From: JACVRM01 sp046262315
Lineage (GTDB): Bacteria; Actinomycetota; Thermoleophilia; Gaiellales; Gaiellaceae
Reading direction: 5' to 3'
NCBI GenBank assembly: GCA_046262315.1
Contig: JBHEMZ010000060.1
Span: forward strand, 1-62,578
Length of the DNA: 62,578 bases
Part shown: positions 44,257 through 52,426 of the stretch, one piece after another
Position numbering within the stretch: position 1 is the first letter of the stretch
Layout of the letters: each line of letters begins with the position of its first letter
The notes under the pieces: generated by a model
Databases searched by the model: none
The model's input: only the letters and a program-made list of their open reading frames with translations
Told to the model about the DNA's origin: nothing
Made by a program: the position numbers and the translations under genes

Positions 44257-44944
44257 GCGGTCTCCCCGCCAGGACGTACTGCGCACCGAGGGGCAGGCGC
44301 GCGAGCCGCCGCTCGACGGCGCGAGCCGCACGGCCTTCGGCCGGGACGAGCAGGATGTGCGCGCGCTCGACGACGGCAAGCCCTGCTCCGCGGAAGAGCG
44401 CGGCGAGCCGCCGCGCGGACAGCATGTGCGCGTCGTGTCCCAGCGTGAAGCGGCGCACGGCCAGCCGCGTGAGCGGGTTGAACGGATTGTGCTCGAACGC
44501 TACGACGAGTCCCCCCTCGCGGACTACCCGTCTCAGCTCGCAGACGAAACCCTGTTGCTTTTCGGGCGGTAGAACCTGCACGACGCAGACAGTGAACGCA
44601 ACGTCGAAGCTCCCGTCCGCGAAGGGCAGGCGCTCGCCGTCGTAGAGCTCGTAGCGCACGGCGGGATTGCGCTCCGCTGCCCGCTCGAGGACGCCCGGCG
44701 AGACGTCGACGCCGGTCAGCGAGGCGAGCCGGCCCGCGAGGAACGAGTCGGTGAGGCCGATTCCGCAGCCGACGTCGACCGCCTCCGCGGCGCTCGGAGG
44801 GCCGACGTGGCGCTCGACGAGCGCGAGCAGCTCCTCTGCCTTGCGCCGCGTGAAGAAGTCCTGCCCCTTGCCGCTGAAGTGAACGGCGCGGTCGAGCTCC
44901 TCCGCGTAGCGGTCGCGGTGCGCGTCGTAGATGGAATCGGCCAT
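44246..44944 (-). CDS. Class I SAM methyltransferase
   Basis: A 232-aa enzyme with motif I EAVDVGCGIGLTDSFLAG (~54-71), post-I LTGVDVSPGVLERAA, SFDVAFTVCVVQVLPPEKQ and VVREGGLVVAFEHNPFNP. The N-terminus (DAHRDRYAEELDRAVHFSGK) is shared by many sugar-cluster methyltransferases. ATG at 44944; the longer frame upstream overlaps the neighbouring GT2 gene and lacks homology-like sequence. The gap to that GT2 gene is 22 bp. Acceptor unknown. Confidence 0.85.
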   Translation of the reverse strand: MADSIYDAHRDRYAEELDRAVHFSGKGQDFFTRRKAEELLALVERHVGPPSAAEAVDVGCGIGLTDSFLAGRLASLTGVDVSPGVLERAAERNPAVRYELYDGERLPFADGSFDVAFTVCVVQVLPPEKQQGFVCELRRVVREGGLVVAFEHNPFNPLTRLAVRRFTLGHDAHMLSARRLAALFRGAGLAVVERAHILLVPAEGRAARAVERRLARLPLGAQYVLAGRPHGT

Positions 44945-44966
44945 GGTGCTCTGCTGCGATCTTCGC

Positions 44967-45743
44967 TCAGCGTGCAAGCAGCCGCTCGGGATGCTTGCGC
45001 ACGAAACGGGCGATCCCACGCCAGTGCCAGAGCGTGCGGCGCGTCAGGAAGCGGCGATCCGTCTCGGCGATGTGGCGGTGCGTGACGACGGCCTGCGGGA
45101 CGTACCAGCGCTCCCAGCCCGCCTTGGCGGCCCGGTAGCAGAGGTCGATGTCCTCGCCGTAGAGACGGAAGCCCTCGTCGAAGCCGCCGAGCTCGTCGAG
45201 CATCGCGCGGCGGAGGAGCAGGAAGCCGCCGAGCATCCAGTCGGCCTCCACCGGCTCGGTCGGCTGCTCGTCGAGGTGGTAGTGGCGGCGCTGGTGGCGG
45301 TAGGGGTCGGCGATCAGGCGGAGCGGCGTGCGGCGGACGAGCGTGCCGGCGACGGTCGGAAAGCGGCGGCGCGACGGCTGCCATGTCCCGTCCGGGTAGC
45401 GCATCTGCGGGCCGGCGACGCCGCACTGTGGGTGCTGCTCGGCGAAATCGCGGAGGGCAGCGACGGCGGCGGGCGCCGGCTCGGTGTCGGGATTCGCGAC
45501 GAGCACGTAGGGCGCGGAGGTCGCGGCCACGCCGCGGTTGGCGTTGGCGGCGTAGCCCGCTGGACGGTCGTTGCGGATGAGCCGCGTGCCCTCGGGAACG
45601 GGCAGGTCGGCGCCCAGGTTCGACACGACGACGAGCTCGTCCACCTGCGGCGCGATCGCGGTGAGGCAGGCGGCTAGCTCCGGACGCGGCTCATGCACGA
45701 CAACGACGCCGGCGACTCGGCGGTCAAGAGTGTTCCTGTCCAC
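44967..45743 (-). CDS. GT2 family glycosyltransferase (rhamnosyltransferase-like)
   Basis: A 258-aa short GT2 enzyme. Motifs are VAGVVVVHEPRPELAACL, VVVSNLGADLPVPEGTRLI, RPAGYAANANRGVA, VLVANPDTEPAPAAV (NPD at the DxD site), EADWMLGGFLLLRRAM and RLYGEDIDLCYRAAKAG. These match rhamnosyltransferase-type GT2 proteins. The GTG at 45743 is chosen because upstream sequence in frame is Arg/Ala-rich and non-homologous; it starts 5 bp after the small DNA-binding protein gene. Cytoplasmic. Confidence 0.86.
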   Translation of the reverse strand: MDRNTLDRRVAGVVVVHEPRPELAACLTAIAPQVDELVVVSNLGADLPVPEGTRLIRNDRPAGYAANANRGVAATSAPYVLVANPDTEPAPAAVAALRDFAEQHPQCGVAGPQMRYPDGTWQPSRRRFPTVAGTLVRRTPLRLIADPYRHQRRHYHLDEQPTEPVEADWMLGGFLLLRRAMLDELGGFDEGFRLYGEDIDLCYRAAKAGWERWYVPQAVVTHRHIAETDRRFLTRRTLWHWRGIARFVRKHPERLLAR

Positions 45744-45748
45744 GCGCG

Positions 45749-45988
45749 CTAGCGGTCGAGTGACGAACGTTCGTACCCGCTCGCCAACAGCTCCTCGATG
45801 CGCGACGCGATGTCGCCCTGGCCGCTCGCACCAGCGCCGGCGGCGAGCAGACGGCGCGGCTGTTGCGCGTCCAGACACGTCTCGAGAGCCCGTCGTGCTA
45901 GCTCGGACGCGGTAATGCTGCGGCCGGTCGCGTCGTTACGGAGGCGTGAGTGCAACTCCTCGCTGATCGCGATCGAAACGCGCTTCAT
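45749..45988 (-). CDS. Ribbon-helix-helix (CopG/Arc-like) protein without partner toxin
   Basis: A 79-aa protein. Residues ~3-40 (VSIAISEELHSRLRNDATGR, then SITASELARRALETCL) match the beta-alpha-alpha ribbon-helix-helix fold of small repressors and antitoxins. The C-terminal half is unrelated and helical. Such proteins dimerise and bind short palindromes. No toxin gene lies next to it: both neighbours are glycosyltransferases. It may regulate this operon or be an orphan antitoxin. ATG at 45988 with no clear RBS; TATCCT lies 5 nt before the ATG, compatible with a leaderless message, but a matching -35 is not evident. Confidence 0.7.
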   Translation of the reverse strand: MKRVSIAISEELHSRLRNDATGRSITASELARRALETCLDAQQPRRLLAAGAGASGQGDIASRIEELLASGYERSSLDR

Positions 45989-46006
45989 GGAGCCAGGATA
46001 CGGCGC

Positions 46007-47062
46007 CTACAGCAGCTCGCGGTAGACGTCGAGTGTGCGCCGGGCGGTCTCGGCCCAGCTGTAGCGCCTCGCACGCTCCAGTCCCGCGGCCACGAGGCGG
46101 TCGCGGTCGGCAAGCGCCCGCTCGATGCCGCCCGCGAGTGCCACCGGGTTGCCCGGGTCGATTACGACCGCGGCGTCGCCGGCCACTTCGGTCGTCGCTC
46201 CCGCCGCCGTCGTGACGACAGGCGTCCCGGAGGCCATTGCTTCCACGATCGGAAGGCCGAAGCCTTCGTAGCGCGAGGGAAAAACCAGACAGCGCGCGCC
46301 GCGGTAGAGGGCTGCCAGCTCGTCCTTCGGCACGTGGCCGCGTAGCTCGACACGCTCCCGGAGTCCCAGGCGCGCGACGGCCGCGCGCACGTCGTCTCCT
46401 GCGCCCTTGTCCGGTCCCACGATCACGAGTCGCAGCTCGCCGTCGGTCAGCGCGAGCGCTTCGACGGCCGTGAGCGGATCCTTGCGCGCGTGGAGGGCGC
46501 TGACGAAGAGGGCGTACGGCGGGCCGTCCGGTGCCGGGCCGCTCGGGGAGAAGGCGGGATCGACGCCGTAGGGCGTCAAGACGATCTTGTCCGGCGCCAC
46601 GCCGTAGTGCTCGACCAGGTCGCGGCGCGTCTGCTCGGAGCCGGTCAGGATGCGGGCCGCGCGGCGTGCCGAGGGCCGCACGAGCGTGCGGAAGAAGAAG
46701 CGGTCGCGACGCGTCATCAGGCCGGGTACGCGCTCGAACGAGAGGTCCTGCACAGTCAGGACGGCGAGGCCGCGGTAGGCAGGTGGGACGACGTGCAGGA
46801 AGTGGGCGAGCGCGGGGCGCAGGCGGCGGAGCAAGAGGGGGAGTCCCACGGCCATGCGCGCGACCTGGCTCGCCGCAGGAAGCTCGAGCGACTCGACGCC
46901 CACGGGCACGACGTCGCGCGAGCGCGCAACGGCGGCGAGGCGGATGTCGGCCTCGGCCGCGAGCGGGGCGAGCTCCCGCAGCAGGTTCTCGACGTAGCTC
47001 TCGTCCCCGGTGCGCTGCCGCCCGAGCACGTCCGCATCGACGACGACGAGCGGATCAGCCAC
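46007..47062 (-). CDS. GT4 family glycosyltransferase
   Basis: A 351-aa GT4 enzyme with VVVDADVLGRQRTGDESYVE at the N-terminus (G-x-x-R-x-x-G-x-x-Y pattern of the mannosyltransferase-like subgroup), VLTVQDLSFERVPG, FVSALHARKDPLTAVEALAL and the donor site FPSRYEGFGLPIVEAMASGT with the E-x7-E pair. GTG at 47062 is chosen: the longer frame runs into the structured repeat upstream and is not homologous, and AAGG lies just upstream. First of three consecutive GT4 genes on this strand (with 47332 and 48443) that share architecture and may come from duplication. Donor unknown. Confidence 0.88.
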   Translation of the reverse strand: MADPLVVVDADVLGRQRTGDESYVENLLRELAPLAAEADIRLAAVARSRDVVPVGVESLELPAASQVARMAVGLPLLLRRLRPALAHFLHVVPPAYRGLAVLTVQDLSFERVPGLMTRRDRFFFRTLVRPSARRAARILTGSEQTRRDLVEHYGVAPDKIVLTPYGVDPAFSPSGPAPDGPPYALFVSALHARKDPLTAVEALALTDGELRLVIVGPDKGAGDDVRAAVARLGLRERVELRGHVPKDELAALYRGARCLVFPSRYEGFGLPIVEAMASGTPVVTTAAGATTEVAGDAAVVIDPGNPVALAGGIERALADRDRLVAAGLERARRYSWAETARRTLDVYRELL

Positions 47063-47078
47063 TGGCCATACCTTCGCC

Positions 47079-47178
47079 GGCCGTGTCCCTGCGGGACAGG
47101 GCCGAGGGACTGTCCCTGAAACGTGGCTGCGAAGGCCATGGCGTTCGCCAGGAATCTGTGCCGATTTGTCCATAGCGG
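47079..47178 (-). repeat. Structured 100-nt repeat, copy 1
   Basis: Read on the minus strand: a 27-nt flank (complement of 47152-47178), a degenerate first-hairpin region, the core AGGGACAGTCCCT (complement of 47105-47117), then a hairpin of 11 bp with one mismatch and a GCA loop (complement of 47079-47103). The flank matches copy 2 at 23 of 27 positions. It lies directly upstream of the GT4 gene starting at 47062. Confidence 0.75.
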
Positions 47179-47221
47179 GGCGGCATCACGGCAAGCGCCC
47201 CACCCGCAGAGCATCTTGTCT

Positions 47222-47327
47222 CCCTCGGCCGTGTCCCTGCGGGACACGGCCGAGGGACTGTCCCTGCGACGTGTCCCGGAGGGACACGTCGCCTTGGCGC
47301 GAATGTGTGCCGATCTGTCCACAACGG
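47222..47327 (-). repeat. Structured 100-nt repeat, copy 2
   Basis: Best-preserved copy, minus strand. The flank is 47301-47327. Hairpin I is a perfect 12-bp stem (47266-47277 with 47281-47292, 3-nt loop). The core palindrome is 47253-47265. Hairpin II is a perfect 16-bp stem (47222-47237 with 47241-47256) with loop GCA on this strand. It lies in tandem with copy 1, same orientation, about 145 bp apart, in the 269-bp gap between two GT4 genes, 4 bp beyond the stop of the upstream one. Confidence 0.8.
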
Positions 47328-47331
47328 ACGC

Positions 47332-48354
47332 TCACGAGGCCGCCTCTCGGTACACCTCGACTGTCGCACGCGCTGCCCGCTCCCACGTGAACAGGGCCGC
47401 CCGCTCCTGACCGAGCGGTCCTAGCTCCTCGCGCCGCGCGGCAGCCTCCTCGAGACCTGCGGCGACGGCATCCGGGTCTTGAGGATCGACCGCCACCGCG
47501 ACACCGCCGGCGAACTCGTCGTAGGGAGCGCCGCGCGGACAGACGACCGCCGCGCCGGCCGCCATCGCCTCCAGCACCGGTAGGCCGAAGCCCTCGTACA
47601 GCGACAGGTACGCGACGCAACGCGCGCCGCGGTAAAGCGCCGCCAGCTCCTCGTCCTCGACCTCGCCGAGCCAGCGGACGCCGTCGCCCTCGACCTGCAC
47701 GCCTCCCCAGCCGCGCGCACCCACGACGCGCAGCTCGCAGCCATGGAGCCGCGCCCGGCGAAAGCCCTCCACCAGCCCTTCGAGGTTCTTGCGCGGCTCG
47801 AGCGTCGAGACCGTCAGCACATAGTCGCCCCCCGCGGCCGGTCCCGCGCCCGTAAACGGCGAGCCGACCCCGTACGGCACCACGTGTACGCGCTCCGGCG
47901 CGACGCCCAGGAGGCTCACGATCTCGCCGCGCTGGAAGTCGGAAGCCGTCACGACGGCCGCCGCCCGCCGCGCGACCCGGGGCAGCACGACGGCGCTGTA
48001 GCGGCGCGTCCAAGCGTTGAACGCCTGCGGGCGCCGGAGCGGCGCCACGTCGTGCACCGTGACGACGACCGGAACGGACGAGCGCCACGGCGCCCGGATC
48101 GACGGGCAGTGCAGCACGTCGACTCCCGCCCGGCGGGCCGCCAGCGGGAGCGCCCCGAGGTACCACGCCGTATCCCGCGCCAGCTTCGCCGCGCGTCCCG
48201 AGCGCGAGAAGCGGAAGCGCCGCAGCTCGACCTCGTCCAGCGTCTCCAGGGCGGCCAGGAGGTTGACGACGTAACGCGCCGTACCCGCCCGGGTCAGGGC
48301 GAGCGGCGACAGGTCGATGCCGGCACGCAGGCGCCCACGCTCCTCTTCGGCCAC
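47332..48354 (-). CDS. GT4 family glycosyltransferase
   Basis: A 340-aa GT4 protein. The N-terminus is RAGIDLSPLALTRAGTARYV with the same G-x-x-R-x-x-x-x-L pattern as its neighbours; then VVTVHDVAPLRRPQAFNAWT, VLTVSTLEPRKNLEGLVEGF (donor-half start) and LSLYEGFGLPVLEAMAAGA (E-x7-E donor site). Cytoplasmic. A GTG start at 48354 lies 88 bp downstream of the previous gene's stop. A structured repeat begins 4 bp beyond its stop codon, so its mRNA would end in or read through hairpins. Confidence 0.9.
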   Translation of the reverse strand: MAEEERGRLRAGIDLSPLALTRAGTARYVVNLLAALETLDEVELRRFRFSRSGRAAKLARDTAWYLGALPLAARRAGVDVLHCPSIRAPWRSSVPVVVTVHDVAPLRRPQAFNAWTRRYSAVVLPRVARRAAAVVTASDFQRGEIVSLLGVAPERVHVVPYGVGSPFTGAGPAAGGDYVLTVSTLEPRKNLEGLVEGFRRARLHGCELRVVGARGWGGVQVEGDGVRWLGEVEDEELAALYRGARCVAYLSLYEGFGLPVLEAMAAGAAVVCPRGAPYDEFAGGVAVAVDPQDPDAVAAGLEEAAARREELGPLGQERAALFTWERAARATVEVYREAAS

Positions 48355-48442
48355 GGGCGCCAGTGTCTCAGAGCCGCACGCGCGGTAGGACCGGCGGGCC
48401 GCCGCGGCGGCCGGTCGGCCGGAGGAATGCGCTGCCGAAAGC

Positions 48443-49522
48443 TCAGCTCACCGATCGGTAGCTGGCGAGAACCGCTTCGCCGCAGGCGCGCCAGGTGAAG
48501 CGGGCTGCGTGCTCGAACCCGCGTTCGATCGTCTCGCCCGGCAGCGCGAGCGCCCGCTCGATCGAGTCGGCGATCGCCTCGGGGTCGGACGGGTCGGTCC
48601 GCACCGCGACGTCGCCGCACGCCTCGTCGAGGGACGGATGCGACGACGCCACCACCGGTGTCCCGCACGCCATGGCCTCGAGCACGGGCATCCCGAAGCC
48701 CTCGAAGAGTGACGGGTAGCAGTAGACGCTCGCGCCACGGTAGAGCGGCGGCAAGGCGTCGTCGCGCACGTAGCCGAGCGCGTGGACGCCGTCCCCCGCC
48801 CGGTGCTCCGCCAGCCAGCCGGCTCCGCCCGCCAGCACGAGCCCGAGCTCAGAGCCGCGGGCGCGCAGCAGCCTGTGCGCCTCCTGGAGCCGAGCGAGGT
48901 TCTTGCGCGGCTCGTCGGTGCCGACCGCCAGCACGTAGGGCGCCCCGAGGTCGCGCCGCTCGCCCTCGTCGCGGAAGCGCGGGTGAATCCCTGGATACGC
49001 GACGCGCAGGCGCTCCTCCGGTACGCCGAGCGTCTCGTGCACGTCCCGGGCAGTGAACCGCGCGTTGCAGAAGACGACATCGCAGGCCGTAGCGGCGTCG
49101 CGCGCGCTGGTCACGTGCATACGGCGCGTCAGCGGCGCGACGAGTTCCGGATGGTGCAGCGGGCCGAGATCGTGGATCGTCGTCGCCCGGATGCCGTGTC
49201 GCTGCGCGGGTGTCATCCAGTCCGAGCGGTGGAAGACGTCGAGCCGGCCGGCGAGCCATTCGACAGGTGGGCGCCCGGCGCGGCTCCAGAGCCGCCGCCA
49301 CGTCTGTGCCGAGGGCGGCACGACGAGCAGACGGCGGCGCACCTCGATCCCGTCGAGCGCCCGGACGATCGGCCTGCGCCGCCGGGGTCCAGTGATCGCG
49401 AACGCCACCACCTCATGCTCGTCTCCGGCCGCCTCGGCCAAGCCCCCGAGCATGCCCACCCAGTAGTTGCCGATGCCGGTGAGCGGGTTGAAGAGCGGCG
49501 TGACGTCGACGACGATCCGCAC
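48443..49522 (-). CDS. GT4 family glycosyltransferase
   Basis: A 359-aa GT4 enzyme: MRIVVDVTPLFNPLTGIGNY at the N-terminus, TTIHDLGPLHHPELVAPLT, VLAVGTDEPRKNLARLQEAH and PSLFEGFGMPVLEAMACGTP with the E-x7-E pair. Layout and motifs are very close to the two downstream GT4 genes. The GTG start shares one base with the stop of the upstream methyltransferase gene (TAGTG), so translation is probably coupled. Cytoplasmic, substrate unknown. Confidence 0.9.
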   Translation of the reverse strand: MRIVVDVTPLFNPLTGIGNYWVGMLGGLAEAAGDEHEVVAFAITGPRRRRPIVRALDGIEVRRRLLVVPPSAQTWRRLWSRAGRPPVEWLAGRLDVFHRSDWMTPAQRHGIRATTIHDLGPLHHPELVAPLTRRMHVTSARDAATACDVVFCNARFTARDVHETLGVPEERLRVAYPGIHPRFRDEGERRDLGAPYVLAVGTDEPRKNLARLQEAHRLLRARGSELGLVLAGGAGWLAEHRAGDGVHALGYVRDDALPPLYRGASVYCYPSLFEGFGMPVLEAMACGTPVVASSHPSLDEACGDVAVRTDPSDPEAIADSIERALALPGETIERGFEHAARFTWRACGEAVLASYRSVS

Positions 49523-50712
49523 TACAGAGGAACGCGGAGCAGCGGGCTGTCAGGCGCCGAGAACCAGGCGATGCCCTCGCGCACGACGTCGATGAGCACC
49601 GCGTCGGCGCCGCGCAGAAGCTCCTCCGGCACGGGAGCGGTGACCTCGACCGAGTCTCCAGGGCCGACGGAGCGGGGCAGCGACACACGGCCCAGGTCAC
49701 GCCGGTCGACGCCGTCGAGGACGTACAGACCGATCGTGACGACGCCCTGCGGGTACGGGAACGAGATCGGTGCGGGCCAGAAAGCGCCGCCCGTGTTCTC
49801 GGCGCGCAGGAGCAGCAGCAGCTCGCCGTCGGCGCGCACCGGAGGCGCTGCGAGCTCGACACGGGCCGCGAAGCCGTCTCCGCCATCCGGCGAGATCGGC
49901 TTCGTGGCGAGCAGCGTGTTCGTCTCGGGCAGCGCGCGCCCCACGCGGACCTTGGCCCAGCGCGCGAGCAGCCGCAGCGGCCGTCTGGCGTCGTCCACCG
50001 CGAGCAGCTCGTCGACCTCGACGAAGCGGCGCACGTCCACGAAGCCCGCACGCTCCAGCACCGACCCGAGGTAGCGGGGCTCGAACGGAGATTCGAGCGT
50101 GCCGTACTCCTCCATCTCCTTGATCAGTGCCTGCTCGCTCTCGGAGCCCGGAGCCGGCATCACCCCCTCGCGTACGTAGATGCGCCCTCCTGGCACGAGG
50201 CTCCGGTACAGCACCTCGAGCGTCGCGACCTCGTCGTCGAAATGGTGGAGCGTGTCGTAGAGGACGGCCGCGTCGAAGCGGTTTTCCCATGGGAGGTCGT
50301 GCACTCGCATGGCGTGAAACTCGGCGTGCGGCTCGATGCCCTCGCCGACCGGCCCGTCGATCGAAGCGACTCGCTCGCGGGCGATCTCGACCATGTCTTC
50401 CGAGATGTCGATCCCCGTTACCCAGTAGCCGCAGCGCGCCAGGAACTCCGAGAGCCAGCCGGGCCCGCAGCCCACGTCGAGCACCTGCGCGCGCAGTCCG
50501 AGCTCGAGCCGCTCGACGATGTGGGCGAACGTGCGCAGGCACGCCATCAGCTCGAAGTTGGGCGGCGCGCTGAACGGCTTGGTGCGGAGCCAGAGCGCGT
50601 TTCCGGGGGTCAGGTTGGCGACGTACTCGCGGTGCCCGCGGTCGAAATCCTGGCCGAGGCTCGGCAGGCGTCCACGCCCTGGGGCGCGCTCGCCGCGCAG
50701 GCGGATCTTCAC
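49522..50712 (-). CDS. SAM methyltransferase with C-terminal Ig-like beta-sandwich domain
   Basis: A 396-aa protein. Residues ~60-260 form a class I methyltransferase: VLDVGCGPGWLSEFLARCG, VTGIDISEDMVEIA, FDAAVLYDTLHHFDDEVATL and LVPGGRIYVREGV. Residues ~285-396 look like a beta-sandwich (ELLLLLRAENTGGAFWPA, VTIGLYVLDGVDRRDLG, AVLIDVVREGIAWFSA), close in pattern to the N-terminal domain of the protein at 51519-52409. Such domains may bind the glycan. GTG start at 50712; it is the first gene of the minus-strand unit and diverges from the ABC permease gene over 40 bp. Confidence 0.83.
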   Translation of the reverse strand: MKIRLRGERAPGRGRLPSLGQDFDRGHREYVANLTPGNALWLRTKPFSAPPNFELMACLRTFAHIVERLELGLRAQVLDVGCGPGWLSEFLARCGYWVTGIDISEDMVEIARERVASIDGPVGEGIEPHAEFHAMRVHDLPWENRFDAAVLYDTLHHFDDEVATLEVLYRSLVPGGRIYVREGVMPAPGSESEQALIKEMEEYGTLESPFEPRYLGSVLERAGFVDVRRFVEVDELLAVDDARRPLRLLARWAKVRVGRALPETNTLLATKPISPDGGDGFAARVELAAPPVRADGELLLLLRAENTGGAFWPAPISFPYPQGVVTIGLYVLDGVDRRDLGRVSLPRSVGPGDSVEVTAPVPEELLRGADAVLIDVVREGIAWFSAPDSPLLRVPL

Positions 50713-50752
50713 GTCGCGTGCTCCACTGGACCGGTTCCTAGACTACGGGCCG

Positions 50753-51556
50753 ATGCACGTGTACGCGGACGTCGTCCGCTACTGGGATCTGTTCACCGAC
50801 CTCTTCCGCCGCGACCTCAAGGTTCGCTACCGCGGCTCGGCGCTCGGGCTCGTCTGGACGCTCGTGAACCCGCTCGTGTTGATGGGCGTCTACACGCTGC
50901 TCTTCTCGGTGCTGCTGAAGGTGCCCGGCGTCGCGGCGATCCCGAATTTCCCCCTGTTCGTGCTGACGGGCCTGCTGGCGTGGGTCTTTTTCCAGGCCTC
51001 GGTGCAGACCGCGAGCACGACGCTCGTGGGGAACGCCTCGCTTGTCAAACAGGTGCGCTTCCCGCGGCAGCTGCTCCCGCTCTCAGCGGTCGCGACGAAT
51101 CTCGTCACGCTCGCGGCCATGCTCGCCGTCGTGCTGCCGTTCTCGCTCTGGCGGCTGCCCGACACGCGCTCGACGTTCTGGGCTGCGCTGCCGCTCCTCC
51201 TGCCGCTCGTGGCGCTCGTCAGCGGCCTCGCCGTCGCTGTCGCCTGCGCCAACGCGCTCTTTCGCGACGTGGAGCACCTGTTGGCGGCGCTGCTCTTGCC
51301 GCTCTTCTTGTTGACGCCGATCTTCTACTCGTTCGACCAGCTCCCGGGCCTGGAGGACAAGCAGCTGATCGTCAATCTCCTCTACTACGGGAACTTCATG
51401 GTTCCGATCGTGGAGGCGATCCGCGACCCGCTTTTCTTCGGGCGGATGCCCGATCTCGGTGATGTCGTCTATTCGGTCGGCGCCGGCCTCGCGGGGCTCG
51501 GTCTCGGCGCCCTCGTCTTCATGCGGGTCGACGACCGGCTCGTCGCGGAGCTGTAG
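50753..51556 (+). CDS. wzm: ABC-2 type polysaccharide export permease (Wzm-like)
   Basis: A 267-aa integral membrane protein with six helices, the normal size for Wzm. The N-terminal signature WDLFTDLFRRDLKVRYRGSA and GLVWTLVNPLVLMGVYTLLF is typical of O-antigen and teichoic-acid ABC permeases, as is FWFQAS-like VFFQASVQTASTTLVGNASL and LTPIFYSFDQLPG. It would pair with the ATPase at 54473-55690 to export a finished lipid-linked polymer. ATG at 50753. Its 3' end overlaps the opposing gene by 38 bp. The partner ATPase is unusually far away, on the other side of hemE and hemH. Confidence 0.9.
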   Translation: MHVYADVVRYWDLFTDLFRRDLKVRYRGSALGLVWTLVNPLVLMGVYTLLFSVLLKVPGVAAIPNFPLFVLTGLLAWVFFQASVQTASTTLVGNASLVKQVRFPRQLLPLSAVATNLVTLAAMLAVVLPFSLWRLPDTRSTFWAALPLLLPLVALVSGLAVAVACANALFRDVEHLLAALLLPLFLLTPIFYSFDQLPGLEDKQLIVNLLYYGNFMVPIVEAIRDPLFFGRMPDLGDVVYSVGAGLAGLGLGALVFMRVDDRLVAEL

Positions 51557-52409
51557 CGGGCACGGCGACCCGGATTCGACCGTCGAACAGCCAGGGCTCG
51601 TCCAGGCGTGCGGGATCGAGGGCGGGCAGGCCGCCGACGTCCTCGGTCGGAGGCACCTCGTCGGCGAGCGCGCGTAGGAGGGACGGGCAGACGAGCGCGT
51701 GGGGCCATCCGGGCGCGCGGCCGAGGCGCTCCGTCCAGGGGCCGAGCTGGCGGGCGGCGCGGCGGCGCGCGAGCGGGCTGCCGGTGAGCTCGATCGCTCC
51801 CCCGACGGCTCCGTAGCCCTCGGCGTGGGCGTGGAGGACGAGGCGGCTCCAGTCCGGCGCGGGGCGGCAGCCGGCCGCCAGGAACGCAATGACCTCGGCG
51901 CCGCCGTTTACGAGGGGCTCCTCCTGTGCGCCTAGGGCCTCGCGCGTGGCGGCGGCGAGCTCCGGCGGGCCGTCGCGGACCTCTACCGTGAGCGTCCGCT
52001 CGGCCAGGCGCGGCGCGACGTCGACGTCGAGCTCGAGCCGCGTGTTGCCGATGTCCGCAAACCAGAAGCGGCCCTCGTCCACGAGGTCGAACGCCAGCCG
52101 GTAGCGCCCGGGCGGAATCGGCGCCCGCAAGGTCACGAAGACCTCGGCGCGTTCTCCCGGCGCGAGCGTAGAAGGCAGCAGGATGAAGGCGCCGGCCCAG
52201 ACGATCGGATTGCCGAGCGGGTCGAGCCAGTGGTAGGAGAGGTGGACGCCGGTGCCAGGACGCGACCGCCAGGCCGCCGAGCCGGCGTTCTCGAGCTGGA
52301 CGCGGCCGACCGATTTCGCGCCCGCCCGCTGCAGCGGAAGCTCGTGCGCGAGCCACCGGACGGCGAGCGGGCCGGCAGGCACGGCGTGGGGCGGGACGGG
52401 CGTCGCCAC
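51519..52409 (-). CDS. Protein with Ig-like beta-sandwich domain, unknown function
   Basis: A 296-aa protein with no signal peptide. Residues ~15-140 form a beta-sandwich resembling NBR1-type Ig-like domains (VQLENAGSAAWRSRPGTGVH, YHWLDPLGNPIVWAG, GRFWFADIGNTRLELDV), the same pattern as the C-terminal domain of the methyltransferase at 49522-50712. Residues ~150-270 (VIAFLAAGCRPAPDWSRLVL, YGAVGGAIELTGSPLARRRA) somewhat resemble GT2-like sequence but lack the DxD and other motifs. Its GTG lies 17 bp from the divergent hemE start. No function can be assigned; the location suggests involvement with the exporter or polymer. Confidence 0.65.
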   Translation of the reverse strand: MATPVPPHAVPAGPLAVRWLAHELPLQRAGAKSVGRVQLENAGSAAWRSRPGTGVHLSYHWLDPLGNPIVWAGAFILLPSTLAPGERAEVFVTLRAPIPPGRYRLAFDLVDEGRFWFADIGNTRLELDVDVAPRLAERTLTVEVRDGPPELAAATREALGAQEEPLVNGGAEVIAFLAAGCRPAPDWSRLVLHAHAEGYGAVGGAIELTGSPLARRRAARQLGPWTERLGRAPGWPHALVCPSLLRALADEVPPTEDVGGLPALDPARLDEPWLFDGRIRVAVPATAPRRAGRRPA

Positions 52410-52426
52410 GAGGCTAGTGTAGGAAG

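Noticed and set aside
47063..47173. N-terminal extension of the GT4 gene into the repeat (MDKSAQ...)
   Set aside because: The extension is encoded by the structured repeat itself, and a similar peptide arises from copy 2. The GT4 family N-terminus starts at the GTG at 47062.
47079..47327. CRISPR array
   Set aside because: Only two units, palindromic rather than spaced by unique spacers of constant length, no cas genes.
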